A DNA stretch of 31,102 nt, from NCBI GenBank assembly GCA_947464365.1, contig CANHWS010000005.1, forward strand, positions 1-31,102, read 5' to 3'. The translations under genes and the position numbers were made by a program. The DNA comes from Cytophagaceae bacterium. GTDB lineage: Bacteria; Bacteroidota; Bacteroidia; Cytophagales; Flexibacteraceae. The notes under the pieces were generated by a model that worked only from the letters and a program-made list of their open reading frames with translations, made no database searches and was not told the origin of the DNA. Shown here in pieces: positions 9,148-16,893 of the stretch (its first letter is position 1; each line of letters starts with the position of its first letter).

Positions 9148-10386
9148 CTAGGCTGAAAAGCGACCCTCGACGAGCTTTTGCAGGTTTGCTGCATAGACCT
9201 GCCACGTAAAGTTAAGCACACTTTGGCGTGCGGCGGCACTCATGGCCCAATAATCTTGGTCCGAGAGCTGGCGTAGATGTGCAATGGCATGTGCCACGGC
9301 TTGGCTATCTCGTATTGGTACGATGTAGCCCGATTGCTGATGGGTGATGACGTCTGGCCCCATACTATGGGCGGTTGTGATTACGGGAAGGCCCGCTGCC
9401 ATGGCCTCGACGATGACTAAACCAAACCCCTCGAAGACGGTAGGGAGGATTAAGGCATCATAGTCCTGATATGCGCGGAACATTTCGTATTGGGACAGGC
9501 GTCCATGGTGTTGGTATTCGCCTTCGTACTCCTTGAGGCCCTTGCCACTGCCTTGTAGACCACCAATGATGTGTAGCTCAACCTCTCCTTTTGGGAAAGT
9601 GCGCATGGCGTCGAGGGCATAACGCAAACCTTTGCGTTGGGTCAGGTTGCCAGCATAGAGCAGCCGCAAGGGGCGTTTGCTGATCTGTGCGTTTGGTAGC
9701 TGGTCTTTGGGTGTGTAGGGGATGTGTTCTAGCTCGAACCCAAGGGGCAAAAGACGGATTTTGGATTGAGGCACACCGTCTTCAAGCAAAGTGCTGACCG
9801 TGAACTTGCTGGCAGCCATCACGATGTCGGCATGGTGGGGCTCGTCCTCTAGCCGCTGCTGATAATGGGGCGGGAACACCAAATTGTCGATGCTATCAGC
9901 CCAATCGGGGTGGAGTTTAGCCTCCTCGCCAAGGATCCGCTGGGCGGCTTTGACGTGTGCTGTCGCTAGCTCTACGATCGCAAGTTTGTTGCTGCGCTTG
10001 GCTGCCAGTAGGCTATCATGAGCGCTACCCTGGAAACCCCAATAAGCTTCGGAAGGTCGGCCATTGAGCAACCCAGCCACATATTGGTCGAATTGGATGT
10101 CACGGTCATAGACGGCATCTTGTGTGGTCTGGATCTTTCCGTAACGGCGCCGGAGGTAAATCTCCTTAAGCTCGAACCGCCAGTTAGCATCCACAAACCG
10201 ACCGCCTAGCCCCTGCAAATACCGCCGGCTAAAGAAGGTATTGTTGGTCCGGGTAAAGTATCGCTGGAGCCACAATGGCGCTACATAGCTGCTAGTGTAG
10301 AACTTATCTAGCAGACCTAGGCGCATTAAGCTAGATGCAAGGTGATAACTGTGCTGCTTGCCAGCGTGCGATACGGTTATTTTCAA
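9148..10386 (-). CDS. Glycosyltransferase family 4-like protein
   Basis: 412 residues with a GT-B layout. The N-terminal acceptor domain starts MKITVSHAGKQHSYHLASSL. The C-terminal donor domain has LRLLYAGNLTQRKGLRYALDA near 240-260, LHIIGG near 271-276, and the retaining-enzyme E-x7-E motif EGFGLVIVE, with E319 and E327, followed by AMAAGLPVI. It would transfer a sugar from a nucleotide donor to a growing lipid-linked glycan on the cytoplasmic side of the inner membrane. It is the first gene of a two-gene minus-strand unit with the polymerase-like protein. Sugar specificity cannot be told. Confidence 0.9.
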   Translation of the reverse strand: MKITVSHAGKQHSYHLASSLMRLGLLDKFYTSSYVAPLWLQRYFTRTNNTFFSRRYLQGLGGRFVDANWRFELKEIYLRRRYGKIQTTQDAVYDRDIQFDQYVAGLLNGRPSEAYWGFQGSAHDSLLAAKRSNKLAIVELATAHVKAAQRILGEEAKLHPDWADSIDNLVFPPHYQQRLEDEPHHADIVMAASKFTVSTLLEDGVPQSKIRLLPLGFELEHIPYTPKDQLPNAQISKRPLRLLYAGNLTQRKGLRYALDAMRTFPKGEVELHIIGGLQGSGKGLKEYEGEYQHHGRLSQYEMFRAYQDYDALILPTVFEGFGLVIVEAMAAGLPVITTAHSMGPDVITHQQSGYIVPIRDSQAVAHAIAHLRQLSDQDYWAMSAAARQSVLNFTWQVYAANLQKLVEGRFSA

Positions 10387-10648
10387 AACCTAGGAGGTCA
10401 AACAGACAGTGCTGATTTGCTGCTTGCTTGCTCTGCAAAATTGCGGACTCTTGGCCACAATGCCAAGCCCTGATTTGCCTAGTCAATATTAGGTCAGAGC
10501 GACAGCCAAGCTAGATTTTATATAATTATCTCTGGCAATATTGAGACGCTAATGACCCAACAATCCGGCCGATACAGGTAGGGGCATAGCGGTTCAGAAT
10601 CAGTAGTTGCAGCCCCTACTGCTGACACAAGCTTGCAAGTATTATGGC

Positions 10649-10662
10649 CAATTGTACAATTG
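10649..10662. repeat. Perfect 14-bp palindrome, operator-like
   Basis: CAATTGTACAATTG is its own reverse complement. It lies 260-275 bp from both flanking start codons in an intergenic region, which suits a dimeric regulator site, but no regulator gene is adjacent and no second copy was noticed in this window. Confidence 0.35.
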
Positions 10663-10874
10663 CGGCATGATTAGTGGACTGTATAACTTGTTGTGCGCAA
10701 AGTATTTAGGTGTGTAACTACAATTACCCTCTCCACCCAACCTGTCAACCCCGACGCGCAAAACCTTAAGGTAGTTGCCACAATACTAGGCAGGTAGTAC
10801 GGTCAGCCATCAGGGCTACAGAATGCCTGCAGCCCTGTTGACCCAGTAACGGCAAGCCTCGCGATAGCAAGTCT

Positions 10875-10904
10875 TTGTCAAGCGATAGTACAAAATTATA
10901 TATC
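10875..10904 (+). promoter_or_regulatory. Candidate promoter of the PepSY-like gene
   Basis: TTG at 10875-10877 is followed after 19 bp by TATATATC at 10897-10904, which matches five of the six fixed positions? no: it matches T, A, T and T of TAnnTTTG and misses two. Spacing fits the Bacteroidota -33/-7 architecture and the position is 18 bp before the ATG, which would leave a very short leader. The -7 match is imperfect, so this is tentative. Confidence 0.3.
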
Positions 10905-10921
10905 CCCCACTCCCCAAGATT

Positions 10922-11362
10922 ATGAAATCAAACTCGATCAAGGCCATCATGTTGGCCGCAGTACTGTTTATGTCGGTCTTTGCTATTGGTATGGCTTCGG
11001 CTTCACCACAAGACTGGGCCCCTGAGGCTGTCAAGGCGGCGTTCAGGAAAGACTACCCTAACGTCTCGGACCAAAATGTGGACTGGGACAAAGAGGACGG
11101 TATGTACGAAGCCCACTTCAAGGTCCAGAACGAAAAAATGATCGTGACCTACAGCCCTAACGGCGTCCTGCTCGCAACCGAAAGCGAGGTAAGCTTATCA
11201 GCAGTGCCAGAAGCAGTGATCAAATCGGTCAAGAACATGCACCCAAACAAAAAACCAACGGTCTATACCAAAGTGGTCCGTGGCAACGGTGCTGTGCTCT
11301 ATCGCAATCGTACTGGGGGGCATAATATGTTGTTCACTCCAGAAGGTGCAATCACCAAGTAG
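10922..11362 (+). CDS. Small secreted PepSY-like protein (putative beta-lactamase-inhibitor-like family)
   Basis: 146 residues with a signal peptide (MKSNSIKAIMLAAVLFMSVFAIGMASA). The mature part carries two PepSY-like halves: WAPEAVKAAFRKDYPNVSDQNVDW..YEAHFKV..EKMIVTYSPNGVLLATE, then VPEAVIKSVKNMHPNKKPTVYTKV..AVLYRNRTGGHNMLFTPEGAI. Small periplasmic proteins of this family are common in Bacteroidota; PepSY domains are thought to bind or inhibit other proteins, but no biochemical role is established for this type. It stands alone, with a strong terminator downstream. No two-component or peptidase gene, which sometimes accompany PepSY proteins, is adjacent. Confidence 0.8.
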   Translation: MKSNSIKAIMLAAVLFMSVFAIGMASASPQDWAPEAVKAAFRKDYPNVSDQNVDWDKEDGMYEAHFKVQNEKMIVTYSPNGVLLATESEVSLSAVPEAVIKSVKNMHPNKKPTVYTKVVRGNGAVLYRNRTGGHNMLFTPEGAITK

Positions 11363-11450
11363 GTAGTCAAATCAGAGGCCTTAAGGATAGGCGTCTTGCT
11401 GATCAAGTAATCAAAACCTTGAACTTTGACGCCGCCCATTACCAAAACAA

Positions 11451-11489
11451 ACGCCTTGGCTGCATCTGGATGCGGCCAAGGCGTTTTTT
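11451..11489. terminator. Rho-independent terminator between convergent PepSY-like and dnaJ genes
   Basis: ACGCCTTGGC at 11451-11460 pairs perfectly with GCCAAGGCGT at 11475-11484, and the intervening TGCATCTGGATGCG adds more pairs (GCAT/ATGC). The plus strand continues with T6. An A-rich flank on the other side makes it plausible as a bidirectional terminator for the plus-strand PepSY-like gene and the minus-strand grpE-dnaJ unit. Confidence 0.85.
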
Positions 11490-11570
11490 GTTGATATGAT
11501 ACTGTTTGGCTGCATTGAGGTTGGTATTAACTCGCTCACCGTTGCAACTGAGAGCTATCCGCTCTAAAAC

Positions 11571-12728
11571 CTAGTTAAAGATGTCCCGCACTTTGTCGAA
11601 GAACGACTTGTCGGACTTGTCAGGGCGTGGGGTGAAGTTAGGCGAGTCACGCAGCTTTTCCATCAGTTTGCGTTCGTCGGCACTAAGCTCTTTAGGCGTA
11701 AAGATGTTGACGTGGATGATCTGGTCGCCCTTTTCGTGACTATTGAGGACAGGCATACCCTTGCCTTTGAGGCGGAGGATCTTGCCAGAAGAGGTACCTG
11801 CCTCGATCTTGATCTTGACCTTTCCACTGATGGTCGGGATCTCGGCATAGGTGCCAAGGGCGGCCTCGGGGAAGCTGAGGTGGAGCTCGTACATCAGATG
11901 CTGATTTTCGCGGGTGAGCTCGTCATGCGGGAGTTCCTCGATCGCGATCAGGAGATCGCCAGGCTGACCACCGCGGACGGGGACATGGCCCTTGCCACGC
12001 ATGCTGAGCTGCATACCGTCCTGAACGCCAGCCGGGATATTGGCCGTGATGATGTCGTCCTTCTCGAGACGTCCTTCGCCATGGCAATGCGTACACTTGT
12101 TTTTGGGGTCGATGATGCGGCCTTCGCCACTACAGGTAGGGCAAGTGGTAGCGGTCATCATCTGGCCCAGCATGGTATTGACTACCCGCTTGACTTGGCC
12201 GCTGCCGTTACAGGTGTTGCAGGTCCGGAGGGAGGTGCCGTTTTTGGAGCCGTTGCCGCCACAATGTTGGCAGCTAACGTAGCGCTTGACCTTGACGGAT
12301 TTTTCGACGCCGTTAGCAATCTCTTCTAGTGTAAGCTTGAGCTTGATCCGGATGGTACCACCTTGCCGGCCACGTTGGCCACCGCCGCCGCCGCCAAACA
12401 TATCGCCAAAACCGCCACCGCCAAATACGTCTCCGAAACGGCTAAAGATGTCCTCCATGTTCTCGAAGCCACCGCCACCATAGCCGCCGCCGCCAGCACC
12501 ACCAACGGCTTGATGACCAAAACGATCATACTTGGCACGTTTGTCTGCATCGCTCAGGACCTCATAGGCCTCGGCTGCCTCCTTGAATTTCTCTTCGGCA
12601 GTTGGGTCGTCGGGGTTTTTGTCGGGGTGGAACTTGATAGCCACTTGACGGTAAGCCTTCTTGAGCTCGTCGGCTGTGGCTGTCTTGCTGACGCCTAGTA
12701 TTTCGTAATAATCGCGCTTGGTGGACAT
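11571..12728 (-). CDS. dnaJ: Molecular chaperone DnaJ (type I Hsp40)
   Basis: 385 residues, normal for DnaJ. Domains in order: J domain at residues 5-70 with the HPD triad at 34-36 that stimulates DnaK ATPase; a Gly/Phe-rich linker near 75-123; a zinc-binding region at 153-219 with four CxxCxGxG repeats (CQHCGGNG, CNTCNGSG, CPTCSGEG, CTHCHGEG); then the beta-rich substrate-binding C-terminal domains. It presents unfolded proteins to DnaK in the cytoplasm. It lies 104 bp downstream of grpE on the same strand, the common Bacteroidota arrangement. dnaK is not in this window. The Gly-rich linker produces long open frames on the opposite strand that are not genes. Confidence 0.98.
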   Translation of the reverse strand: MSTKRDYYEILGVSKTATADELKKAYRQVAIKFHPDKNPDDPTAEEKFKEAAEAYEVLSDADKRAKYDRFGHQAVGGAGGGGYGGGGFENMEDIFSRFGDVFGGGGFGDMFGGGGGGQRGRQGGTIRIKLKLTLEEIANGVEKSVKVKRYVSCQHCGGNGSKNGTSLRTCNTCNGSGQVKRVVNTMLGQMMTATTCPTCSGEGRIIDPKNKCTHCHGEGRLEKDDIITANIPAGVQDGMQLSMRGKGHVPVRGGQPGDLLIAIEELPHDELTRENQHLMYELHLSFPEAALGTYAEIPTISGKVKIKIEAGTSSGKILRLKGKGMPVLNSHEKGDQIIHVNIFTPKELSADERKLMEKLRDSPNFTPRPDKSDKSFFDKVRDIFN

Positions 12729-12832
12729 ATTGCCTTATGGATAAGCATCAGACTGGTGATCCTGGAGATTGATCGAACCAGCTTTATCAGGATCGGATGA
12801 AGTAACTGAAGGGTTTGGTACGGTATGGAGAC

Positions 12833-13432
12833 TTAGCTACCGATCACAACTTTGGCAAAGCGGATGGTTTTGTCGTTGAGCAAGTAACCTTTTTCAACTT
12901 CGTCCAGGACGGTACCCTTCTGCTCGGGTGTTGGGGATTGGATCTGGGTAATGGCCTCGTGGAGGTCTGGATTGAAGGCAGTGCCGCCGGCGTTCATGGG
13001 TTTTAGGCCCATTTGCTCTAGTGTGACACGGAGCTTGTTATGGACTAAGCTCATACCATCCCGGAGGGCCTCAAGATCTGTGGCAGTGGCCATGGCCTTT
13101 TGTGCCCGCTCGAAATCATCAAGGGTCGGGATTAGCTTCAGGATAACGTTTTCGCCTGCGTTCAGGATCAAATCGGCCTTTTCGCGCTGTGTCCGGCGAC
13201 GGAAGTTGTCATACTCGCTATAGAGGCGGAGGTACTTGTCCTTCCACTCCACCAGCTCTGCCTGCGCCTTGGCTAGGGGGTCTGGCTCGGAGGTGGGCTC
13301 TGCTTCGATTGGCTCTGCGGCGGTGTCCTCGGCGTTTTGGTCCTGATCATTGGCCAGCTGGTCGATTGTGGCGCCAGCAGTATCAACTTGGGCATCAGGG
13401 TTGAGGGTTGGTTCTTGTGCGGTAGTGGCCAT
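12833..13432 (-). CDS. grpE: GrpE nucleotide exchange factor
   Basis: 199 residues. It has an acidic, Ala/Glu/Asp-rich disordered N-terminus (residues 1-52), then a long helix (AKAQAELVEWKDKYLRLYSEYDNFRRR, about 54-80) that forms the dimer coiled coil. The C-terminal beta domain ends in the typical segment LLNDKTIRFAKVVIG. It releases ADP from DnaK and works with the downstream DnaJ in the DnaK cycle. Co-directional with dnaJ, so probably one heat-responsive transcript. No CIRCE-type inverted repeat (TTAGCACTC-N9-GAGTGCTAA) was found upstream. Confidence 0.96.
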   Translation of the reverse strand: MATTAQEPTLNPDAQVDTAGATIDQLANDQDQNAEDTAAEPIEAEPTSEPDPLAKAQAELVEWKDKYLRLYSEYDNFRRRTQREKADLILNAGENVILKLIPTLDDFERAQKAMATATDLEALRDGMSLVHNKLRVTLEQMGLKPMNAGGTAFNPDLHEAITQIQSPTPEQKGTVLDEVEKGYLLNDKTIRFAKVVIGS

Positions 13433-13631
13433 AGTTGGAGTTATCAGAGTGGCTGTTATTGTAATGACGGTTGGCGGTTGGCCTTGGTCAGGAGATGATG
13501 GTTTGACTGGTATGGCCTGTTGGACCCCTGTCAGGAAATCAGTACCAAATGGCTAGACAATCGAGTGCTTTAGCTCAATCGACAACACTTCCGAAAGAAA
13601 GGTCGCCAATTAGGGATCGAAAAAAGCCGTG

Positions 13632-13639
13632 CAAAACTA
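13632..13639 (-). promoter_or_regulatory. Candidate -7 promoter element for grpE-dnaJ
   Basis: The plus strand reads CAAAACTA, so the minus strand is TAGTTTTG, a full TAnnTTTG match identical to the element before the DUF4403 gene. It lies 200 bp upstream of grpE, implying a leader of roughly 190 nt. No TTG at ~19 bp was identified. Confidence 0.35.
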
Positions 13640-13757
13640 CACCAACAAACTGACAAGCTGACGTAATCTTGGTGGGATTAGGCAGGGAGTTATTGGCGGA
13701 TTGGGTATGTTGGCATTGGCTCAATTTGCAAGCCAAAGGTGCAAAAGGGCTCAGTAT

Positions 13758-13800
13758 CGTGTCCAGAAGGCATCTAGATGTGTCGTTTTGGCAGGACACG
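13758..13800. repeat. Inverted repeat enclosing a palindrome downstream of the SulP gene
   Basis: CGTGTCC at 13758-13764 pairs with GGACACG at 13794-13800. The 29-nt interval contains a perfect 10-bp palindrome CATCTAGATG at 13771-13780. It lies 28 bp past the SulP stop codon on its transcribed side. There is no T-run in the minus-strand direction, so it could be a processing or stabilising structure rather than a classical terminator. Confidence 0.4.
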
Positions 13801-13828
13801 GCCAACCTCAGGACATGGTGCCTATAGC

Positions 13829-15520
13829 CTATCGTGGCCGCACCTTGGTCGAAAGGGGATGCAAAGCCACTCCTATGTGGTGGTCAAGCCCGGTGATGGT
13901 CAAGCCCCCCCCTTCTGACATCCGCTCGAGGTTCTGGTCTCGTAAGCGTTCTTGAGTGGTATGGTCCACCAGACGAGCCTCCGAAAAGTCGATCGTGATT
14001 GGCTGATTGGCTGGGATGCCCTGCAATGCCTTGTCCAGTGCAATGTAGTTGGTGAAAATAGCTGGGGACTGATAGGTGATCAGAACCTGCTCGGGGCTGG
14101 TCTCAATTGTGAACCGGGCCTTGAAAAGGGTCTGGAGGTTCGCCCCACGCCAAAAGTGGAAAGCCAAATTGATCAGGATGCCGGCGCTGATGCCAAGCAA
14201 CAGATCGGTCCAGAGGGTGACGGCGATGGTCACGACAAAGATCAAGAACTGCTCGTGCCCTTCTTTCCAGCTATGGATGAAGTGTTTGGGGGCAGCCAAG
14301 CGATAACCTGTGAAGACCAACATTGCGGCCAAAGCGGCCAAAGGAATCTGCTGCAATAAGCCAGGCAGGAAATAGACAAAAGCGAACAAAAACAGCCCAT
14401 GGAAGATGTTGGCCCAGCGGGTGCGTGCGCCATTGGCTATGTTGGCAGAGCTCCGTACAACCTCTGCGATCATCGGCAGGCCACCCACAAAGCCACAGAT
14501 CAGGTTGCCGATGCCGATGACCAGGATGCTGCGGTTCATGTCTGTTTTGCGGCGGAAGGGGTCAAGGGCATCGATGGCTTGGCAGGTCAGCAGACTTTCG
14601 ATGCTACCAACGAGGGCAAACATCAGGACGTAGCCCCAAGCTGCAGGCAAGGCCAATGCGCTGAAGTCAGGAAAGGTGATCACTGATACCAAATCGTCAG
14701 GCAGCGTAACCAAAAACCTGATCGGGTCCATGGCATAACTCTGGCCCTGGAAACTATAGTTGTGGACTTGCTCGAGCGAAAAGTAGCTCGTGAGGGCAAT
14801 GGCAGCGATCAGGACCAGCAACTGAGCGGGGACCTTGCGCAACCAGGGTACGTTCATGAGCGGAAGGCTGATCAGCAAATAGAGGCTAAAGAGCCCAATG
14901 ATCGTGATGAAGGGGTTGTGTTGGGCAAGGGTTTCGGGCAGGGCCAAAAACAAGTCGATGGGCTCTTTTGCCGTTGGTTTGACCCCAAAGACGGTATGGA
15001 TCTGTTTACTGATGATGATCAGCCCAATGGCGGCCAACATACCATGGACAGCCGCAGCAGGGAACAAGTTCATCAATCGGCCTGCCTTAAAGAGGCCAAA
15101 AACGATCTGGAGGACTGAGGCGACAACGATGACGGCAAGGGTGTTGCGATACCCCGTCTGGAGGTCACCTCCACCCAGGGTCTGGACAGAGCCTACGACA
15201 ATGGCGATCATGCCAGCGGCAGGACCATTGATTGTCAGGAAACCACCACCTAGTTTGCCAACAAAAACACCTCCGACAATAGCTGTCAGGATGCCCGCAG
15301 CCGGCGGAAAGTTGCTCGCGATCGAGATGCCCAAACAGAGCGGCAAGGCAACCAGAAACACCAAAAATCCAGAAAGGGCATCGGTTTGCCAGTTTTGGCG
15401 CAGACCAGCAAGGCCAGTAAAGGGAGGGATCGGCAAACCCATAACTAGCGTCAAATCCTGCTTCCCAGATTGGGCCTCGAGGCGAGAAGCTTGGGGGTCT
15501 ATGGAGCTTGATTGTGGCAT
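13829..15520 (-). CDS. SulP (SLC26) family inorganic anion transporter
   Basis: 563 residues with about ten or more membrane segments. The family signature is clear early on: TDALSGFLVFLVALPLCLGISIASNFPPAAG, then GGGFLTINGPAAGMIAIVV and MNLFPAAAVHGMLAAIGLIIISKQ. Later come LPMIAEVVRSSANIANGART and LLGISAGILINLAFHF. A C-terminal cytoplasmic STAS-like region follows (about residues 465-555, with ITIDFSEARLVDHTTQERL). SulP proteins move sulfate, bicarbonate or other anions, often by exchange or Na+ symport. No carbonic anhydrase or sulfate-assimilation gene is adjacent, so the ion cannot be named. Transcribed alone, divergent from the RNA methyltransferase gene. Confidence 0.92.
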   Translation of the reverse strand: MPQSSSIDPQASRLEAQSGKQDLTLVMGLPIPPFTGLAGLRQNWQTDALSGFLVFLVALPLCLGISIASNFPPAAGILTAIVGGVFVGKLGGGFLTINGPAAGMIAIVVGSVQTLGGGDLQTGYRNTLAVIVVASVLQIVFGLFKAGRLMNLFPAAAVHGMLAAIGLIIISKQIHTVFGVKPTAKEPIDLFLALPETLAQHNPFITIIGLFSLYLLISLPLMNVPWLRKVPAQLLVLIAAIALTSYFSLEQVHNYSFQGQSYAMDPIRFLVTLPDDLVSVITFPDFSALALPAAWGYVLMFALVGSIESLLTCQAIDALDPFRRKTDMNRSILVIGIGNLICGFVGGLPMIAEVVRSSANIANGARTRWANIFHGLFLFAFVYFLPGLLQQIPLAALAAMLVFTGYRLAAPKHFIHSWKEGHEQFLIFVVTIAVTLWTDLLLGISAGILINLAFHFWRGANLQTLFKARFTIETSPEQVLITYQSPAIFTNYIALDKALQGIPANQPITIDFSEARLVDHTTQERLRDQNLERMSEGGGLTITGLDHHIGVALHPLSTKVRPR

Positions 15521-15838
15521 TTGGAACCACTAAAATAGCGGCAAAATTTGGGATTGACCTAGCGCAAGGGTTAAGCCTGTTTGGCATTGGGATGAGGGCC
15601 TTGGTATCTCAGGCCCAATCGTCCTGTAAAAGGAACGCCTAACAGCTTAACCGCCGGATGATTTGGTAGCCCAAATCGTGGCAATGCTGGTCACAAAGTA
15701 AAGGCCAAAGGGCCTAGTTGCTGATTAAGATCTGTTAAGGCCATGCCTCGGATGGTGAAAACTGCCATCGAAGCCCACCTGGCCTATTACGTTAGCTCCT
15801 AACCAGAATAGAGCCCGCGATGATGCTGAAACGGACCT

Positions 15839-15876
15839 AGGCTACTATCTGGATAAAAATAGACAGTAGTAGGCCT
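15839..15876 (+). ncRNA. Hairpin upstream of the RNA methyltransferase gene (possible leader structure 1)
   Basis: AGGCTACTATCTG at 15839-15851 pairs with CAGTAGTAGGCCT at 15864-15876, leaving a bulged T on the left arm and a bulged base on the right. The loop is A-rich (GATAAAAATAGA). About 12 base pairs form. There is no T-run after it. No known RNA family recognised. Confidence 0.4.
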
Positions 15877-15939
15877 GATGTTCGGTACCTTCGCCCCTTT
15901 GAGAGGGAGGGAAAAACTATAGTAGGAATTCCCCTTCTG

Positions 15940-15968
15940 GCAGGACTTTGGAAAAGACCAAAGCCTGC
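15940..15968 (+). ncRNA. Hairpin just upstream of the RNA methyltransferase gene (possible leader structure 2)
   Basis: GCAGGACTTTGG at 15940-15951 pairs with CCAAAGCCTGC at 15958-15968 around the loop AAAAGA: 11 base pairs with one bulged A. It ends 37 bp before the ATG. It is followed by ATCCTATAATC, not a T-run, so it does not look like a terminator. A cis-regulatory leader element or part of a small RNA is possible. Confidence 0.4.
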
Positions 15969-16005
15969 ATCCTATAATCATCATTGCCCAAAACAGAATC
16001 CACTT

Positions 16006-16752
16006 ATGGCTGCACCTACCACGGCCCAACTGAAGTTTGTACAGTCCTTGTTGCAAAAAAAATACAGGTCCGAACACGGCTATTTCCTGGTCGAAGGGGC
16101 CAAAAACCTACAAGAGCTGGCTGATAGTGGTTGGCCTGTGGAGCGGTACTGGATCTCGGAAGGATTTTTGAACGACTTGCCAAGCGCCCGCAACTGGGAC
16201 CCGATGCCCGAAATCGTCCCATTGGGTACACTAGAGCGGGTCTCGAGCCTCCAGAACAACCATACGGGTGTTGCAGTGGTACCGATGCCAGACTACGGCA
16301 GGTTCAATAGGGCAGAAGGTGAATGGGTATTGGCCCTAGACCAAGTGCGTGACCCAGGCAACCTTGGTACCATCATCCGGATTGCGGACTGGTACGGTAT
16401 CCGAAAAATCGTCCTGAGCCCTGATAGTGTGGAGCCGACTAACCCCAAAGTGGTGGCAGCAAGCATGGGCTCATTCTTCCGGGTTAAGGTTTATGAAAAA
16501 GGCCTTGCAGCCATCTTTGCCGAAGATCCTGATGTCGTTCTGGGTGCCTATATGGATGGCGAAAATCTTCATAGCGCACGCCTACCAAAGGGCGGAGGCT
16601 ACCTACTAATGGGCAGCGAAAGCCATGGCATCAGCGAGGCACTAAGTGGATTTGTGACCCAACGGCTAAGTATCCCTAGGTTTGGCGAGGCCGAATCACT
16701 GAATGTCGGGGTGGCAACAGCTGTTATACTAGATGCTGTTCGGCGAGGATAG
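16006..16752 (+). CDS. SpoU/TrmH family RNA 2'-O-methyltransferase
   Basis: 248 residues. An N-terminal substrate-binding domain (about 8-95, with FLVEGAKNLQEL) precedes the SPOUT catalytic domain. The three SpoU motifs are intact: LDQVRDPGNLGTIIRIADW (111-129), YLLMGSESHGIS (199-210) and LSIPRFGEAESLNVGVATAV (221-240), which form the knotted SAM site. It methylates a ribose 2'-OH in tRNA or rRNA in the cytoplasm; which nucleotide cannot be inferred, as this family includes TrmH, RlmB and related proteins. It is a single-gene unit closed by a strong terminator. The start is taken at the ATG preceding AAPTTAQLKFVQSL, which matches the family N-terminus. Confidence 0.92.
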   Translation: MAAPTTAQLKFVQSLLQKKYRSEHGYFLVEGAKNLQELADSGWPVERYWISEGFLNDLPSARNWDPMPEIVPLGTLERVSSLQNNHTGVAVVPMPDYGRFNRAEGEWVLALDQVRDPGNLGTIIRIADWYGIRKIVLSPDSVEPTNPKVVAASMGSFFRVKVYEKGLAAIFAEDPDVVLGAYMDGENLHSARLPKGGGYLLMGSESHGISEALSGFVTQRLSIPRFGEAESLNVGVATAVILDAVRRG

Positions 16753-16809
16753 ACCTGTGATGCGCAGCAAACCAATCAAGTAACGTAAACGACCAATCGA
16801 TCATAAAAG

Positions 16810-16852
16810 AAAAGCCCCAAACCTGCGATATGAGCGGAGGTGTGGGGCTTTT
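16810..16852. terminator. Bidirectional terminator between convergent RNA methyltransferase and ppa genes
   Basis: AAAAGCCCCAAACCT at 16810-16824 pairs with AGGTGTGGGGCTTTT at 16838-16852 with a single mismatch, around a 13-nt loop. A-run on the left and T-run on the right make it work in both directions, serving the plus-strand methyltransferase gene and the minus-strand pyrophosphatase gene. Confidence 0.85.
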
Positions 16853-16893
16853 GTATTGACTAGCCAAAAAGCTAGCAAGGCTTGTTAGTAAGA

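Larger units (their letters stand above)
10387..10921. other. 535-bp divergent intergenic region with several inverted repeats
   Basis: No coding region is supported. It contains four inverted repeats: CTTGGC/GCCAAG (10450-10455, 10462-10467), CCTA/TAGG (10478-10481, 10490-10493), GTAGGGGC/GCCCCTAC (10578-10585, 10612-10619), and a perfect 14-bp palindrome CAATTGTACAATTG at 10649-10662. It must carry promoters for the divergent glycosyltransferase and PepSY-like genes. No known RNA family was recognised. Confidence 0.5.
13433..13828. other. Intergenic region between SulP and grpE genes
   Basis: About 396 bp without a credible gene. It holds a candidate grpE promoter element at 13632-13639 and an inverted repeat at 13758-13800. 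A 76-codon minus-strand frame (13575-13805) is judged non-coding. Confidence 0.45.
15521..16005. other. 485-bp divergent intergenic region with strong hairpins
   Basis: No gene is supported. It lies between divergent SulP and RNA methyltransferase genes and so holds both promoters, though no full TAnnTTTG match was found on either strand. The last 170 bp contain two long hairpins (15839-15876 and 15940-15968) that would fall in the methyltransferase leader if transcription starts upstream of them. Confidence 0.5.

Noticed and set aside
10572..10620. Possible tRNA-like or tmRNA-like element (GTAGGGGC ... GGTTCAGAATC ... GCCCCTAC)
   Set aside because: The GGTTCAGAATC block is not a proper T-arm, it sits in the wrong place relative to the stem, and there is no D-arm, anticodon arm or CCA end.
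11712..12329. 205-codon open frame on the plus strand opposite dnaJ
   Set aside because: It mirrors the zinc-finger and C-terminal domains of an intact, clearly recognised dnaJ. Its product looks like no known protein and has the composition expected of an antisense frame.
13575..13805. 76-codon minus-strand frame between SulP and grpE genes
   Set aside because: No recognisable features, it overlaps the candidate grpE promoter region and the inverted repeat, and composition is unlike the neighbouring genes.
14898..15533. 211-codon plus-strand open frame opposite the SulP gene
   Set aside because: It lies antisense to the conserved membrane part of an intact SulP transporter; the translated product is Met/Pro/Thr-rich with no domain.
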